This document shows, piece after piece, positions 63,257 through 64,000 of a DNA stretch of 64,000 bases; position 1 is the stretch's first letter; each line of letters starts with the position of its first letter. Position numbers and translations under genes: made by a program. The notes beneath the pieces were generated by a model. The model had not been told where the DNA came from. It saw only the letters and a program-made list of their open reading frames with translations, and did no database searches. The stretch is from Roseicella frigidaeris (lineage in GTDB: Bacteria > Pseudomonadota > Alphaproteobacteria > Acetobacterales > Acetobacteraceae). The DNA is taken from assembly GCF_003258945.1 (NCBI RefSeq), contig NZ_QLIX01000003.1:310001-374000 (forward strand), written 5' to 3'.

Positions 63257-63988
63257 CTACAGCGCGGGGCGGCCCGGTGGGGAGCCTGCATCCCGAAGCA
63301 TGGTCGGTTCGGGCGATCCCGCGGGGCGGGCTCCGCCCCGGGGATCCGTGCCCCCTTGCCCCGGCGACCCACCCGCTGGCAAGCCCGCGGCGCGCGCCGC
63401 GCGGATGGCGGTGGCGCTCGCCGCATGCTCCCGCGCCGGCAGCAGGCACCAGGGCGCGTGGGGCGGGGCCGGCCCGGCCAGCAGGGCCGCCGGCCGCCGG
63501 CGGTGCCGCGCCAGCGCCTGCGCCGCCGCGCCCCGCAGCGCCCGCCGCGTCTCGCCCGGCCGCGGCAGCACCGCGATCGGCGTCGCCCGCGCCATGCGCC
63601 GCCAGTGCTTCCAGCGCGGCAGCTGGCCGAGGATGTCCGCCCCGGCCACCAGGACGAAGCGAGCCCGCGGGAAGCGCCGGCGCAGCAAGGTCAGCGTGTC
63701 CATGGTGTAGCGGGTGCCGAGTTGCGCCTCGAGATCGGTGGCGATGATCCGCCGGCCATCGGCGACGCGGCGCGCGCTCGCCAGCCGTTCGGCGAAGGGG
63801 GCCATGCCCTGCCGCGGCTTCAGCGGGTTGCCGGGCGAGACCAGCAGCCAGACCTGGTCCAGGCGAAGCCGGCGCAGCACCCTCTCGGCCACGTGCCGGT
63901 GCCCCGCATGCGCCGGGTTGAAGCTGCCGCCGAGAAGGCCGATGCGGCTCCGCCGGTTGTCGCCCCAGCGCCCCGGCCCGGCCGTCAC
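63257..63988 (-). CDS. nadD: Nicotinate-nucleotide adenylyltransferase NadD
   Basis: 243 aa from a GTG at 63988; the frame is open to the end of the window, so the true start may lie just outside. Marks: [20 protein letters not shown] (nucleotide-binding with HxGH), [28 protein letters not shown] and [13 protein letters not shown] (the SxTxIR motif). It makes nicotinate adenine dinucleotide in NAD synthesis. The C-terminal 40 residues are Gly/Pro-rich and not part of the family. The order nadD-rsfS-rlmH is a common bacterial operon. Confidence 0.9.
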   Translation of the reverse strand: MTAGPGRWGDNRRSRIGLLGGSFNPAHAGHRHVAERVLRRLRLDQVWLLVSPGNPLKPRQGMAPFAERLASARRVADGRRIIATDLEAQLGTRYTMDTLTLLRRRFPRARFVLVAGADILGQLPRWKHWRRMARATPIAVLPRPGETRRALRGAAAQALARHRRRPAALLAGPAPPHAPWCLLPAREHAASATAIRAARAAGLPAGGSPGQGGTDPRGGARPAGSPEPTMLRDAGSPPGRPAL

Positions 63989-64000
63989 CGCGGCCGCCGG

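Overview
The window is very GC-rich, densely packed bacterial DNA. It carries an IscR-type Rrf2 regulator, many TctC/Bug periplasmic binding proteins, LLM-class flavin monooxygenases, an N-ATPase operon, FabI, and a nadD-rsfS-rlmH block. Together these suggest an aerobic alphaproteobacterium of the Acetobacteraceae/Rhodospirillales type (Roseomonas-like). That placement comes from gene content and composition only; there is no rRNA or tRNA gene in the window to test it.

Layout. 1-480: AT-richer fragment with a partial membrane protein, foreign-looking. 560-5937: cysteine desulfurase and iscR (minus strand), an alpha/beta hydrolase and an HWE-type sensor kinase fused to a receiver. 6212-17801: accessory metabolism, with three Bug binding proteins, a beta-hydroxyacid-type dehydrogenase, a YqaA-type membrane protein, an MFS carrier, a racemase-like protein and two luciferase-like monooxygenases. 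17925-21287: a tiny membrane protein, a small unknown and a CHASE3-PAS hybrid kinase. 21354-26379: a tight minus-strand operon of three luciferase-like monooxygenases followed by an unusual single frame that joins an acyl-CoA-dehydrogenase-type flavoenzyme to a Bug domain. 26599-31922: a PhyH-type dioxygenase, an EAL phosphodiesterase and a FhuA-type siderophore receptor behind a Fur-like box. 31951-36406: a spore-coat-U chaperone/usher pilus operon. 36578-38572: a tyrosine recombinase and an SH3 protein.

38861-47363 looks like a metal-related island. It has a NikR homologue that has lost three of the four nickel ligands, a divergent TonB receptor with two GTATGAG half-sites before it, a secreted metallo-beta-lactamase-fold protein, and a tightly overlapping ABC ATPase / permease / GldG-like / DUF4340-like / HupE-UreJ run in which the GldG-like protein has a histidine-rich insertion. 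47574-54036 is a complete N-ATPase operon (atpDCQRBEFAG) whose c subunit has the sodium-ligand set. 54316-64000: a glycosidase with a xylan-binding-type C-terminal domain, fabI, an orphan DppB/DppC permease pair, a glycosyltransferase, an NnrU-like protein, and the rlmH, rsfS, nadD block.

Intergenic gaps are seeded with at least three families of short palindromic repeats, called R1, R2 and R3 here. They sit next to stop codons, and two R3 copies appear to supply the stop codon itself. The most unusual items are the flavoenzyme-Bug fusion, the NikR-like regulator with a rebuilt metal site, the GldG/HupE cluster with its His-rich insert, and the stop-codon-donating repeats.
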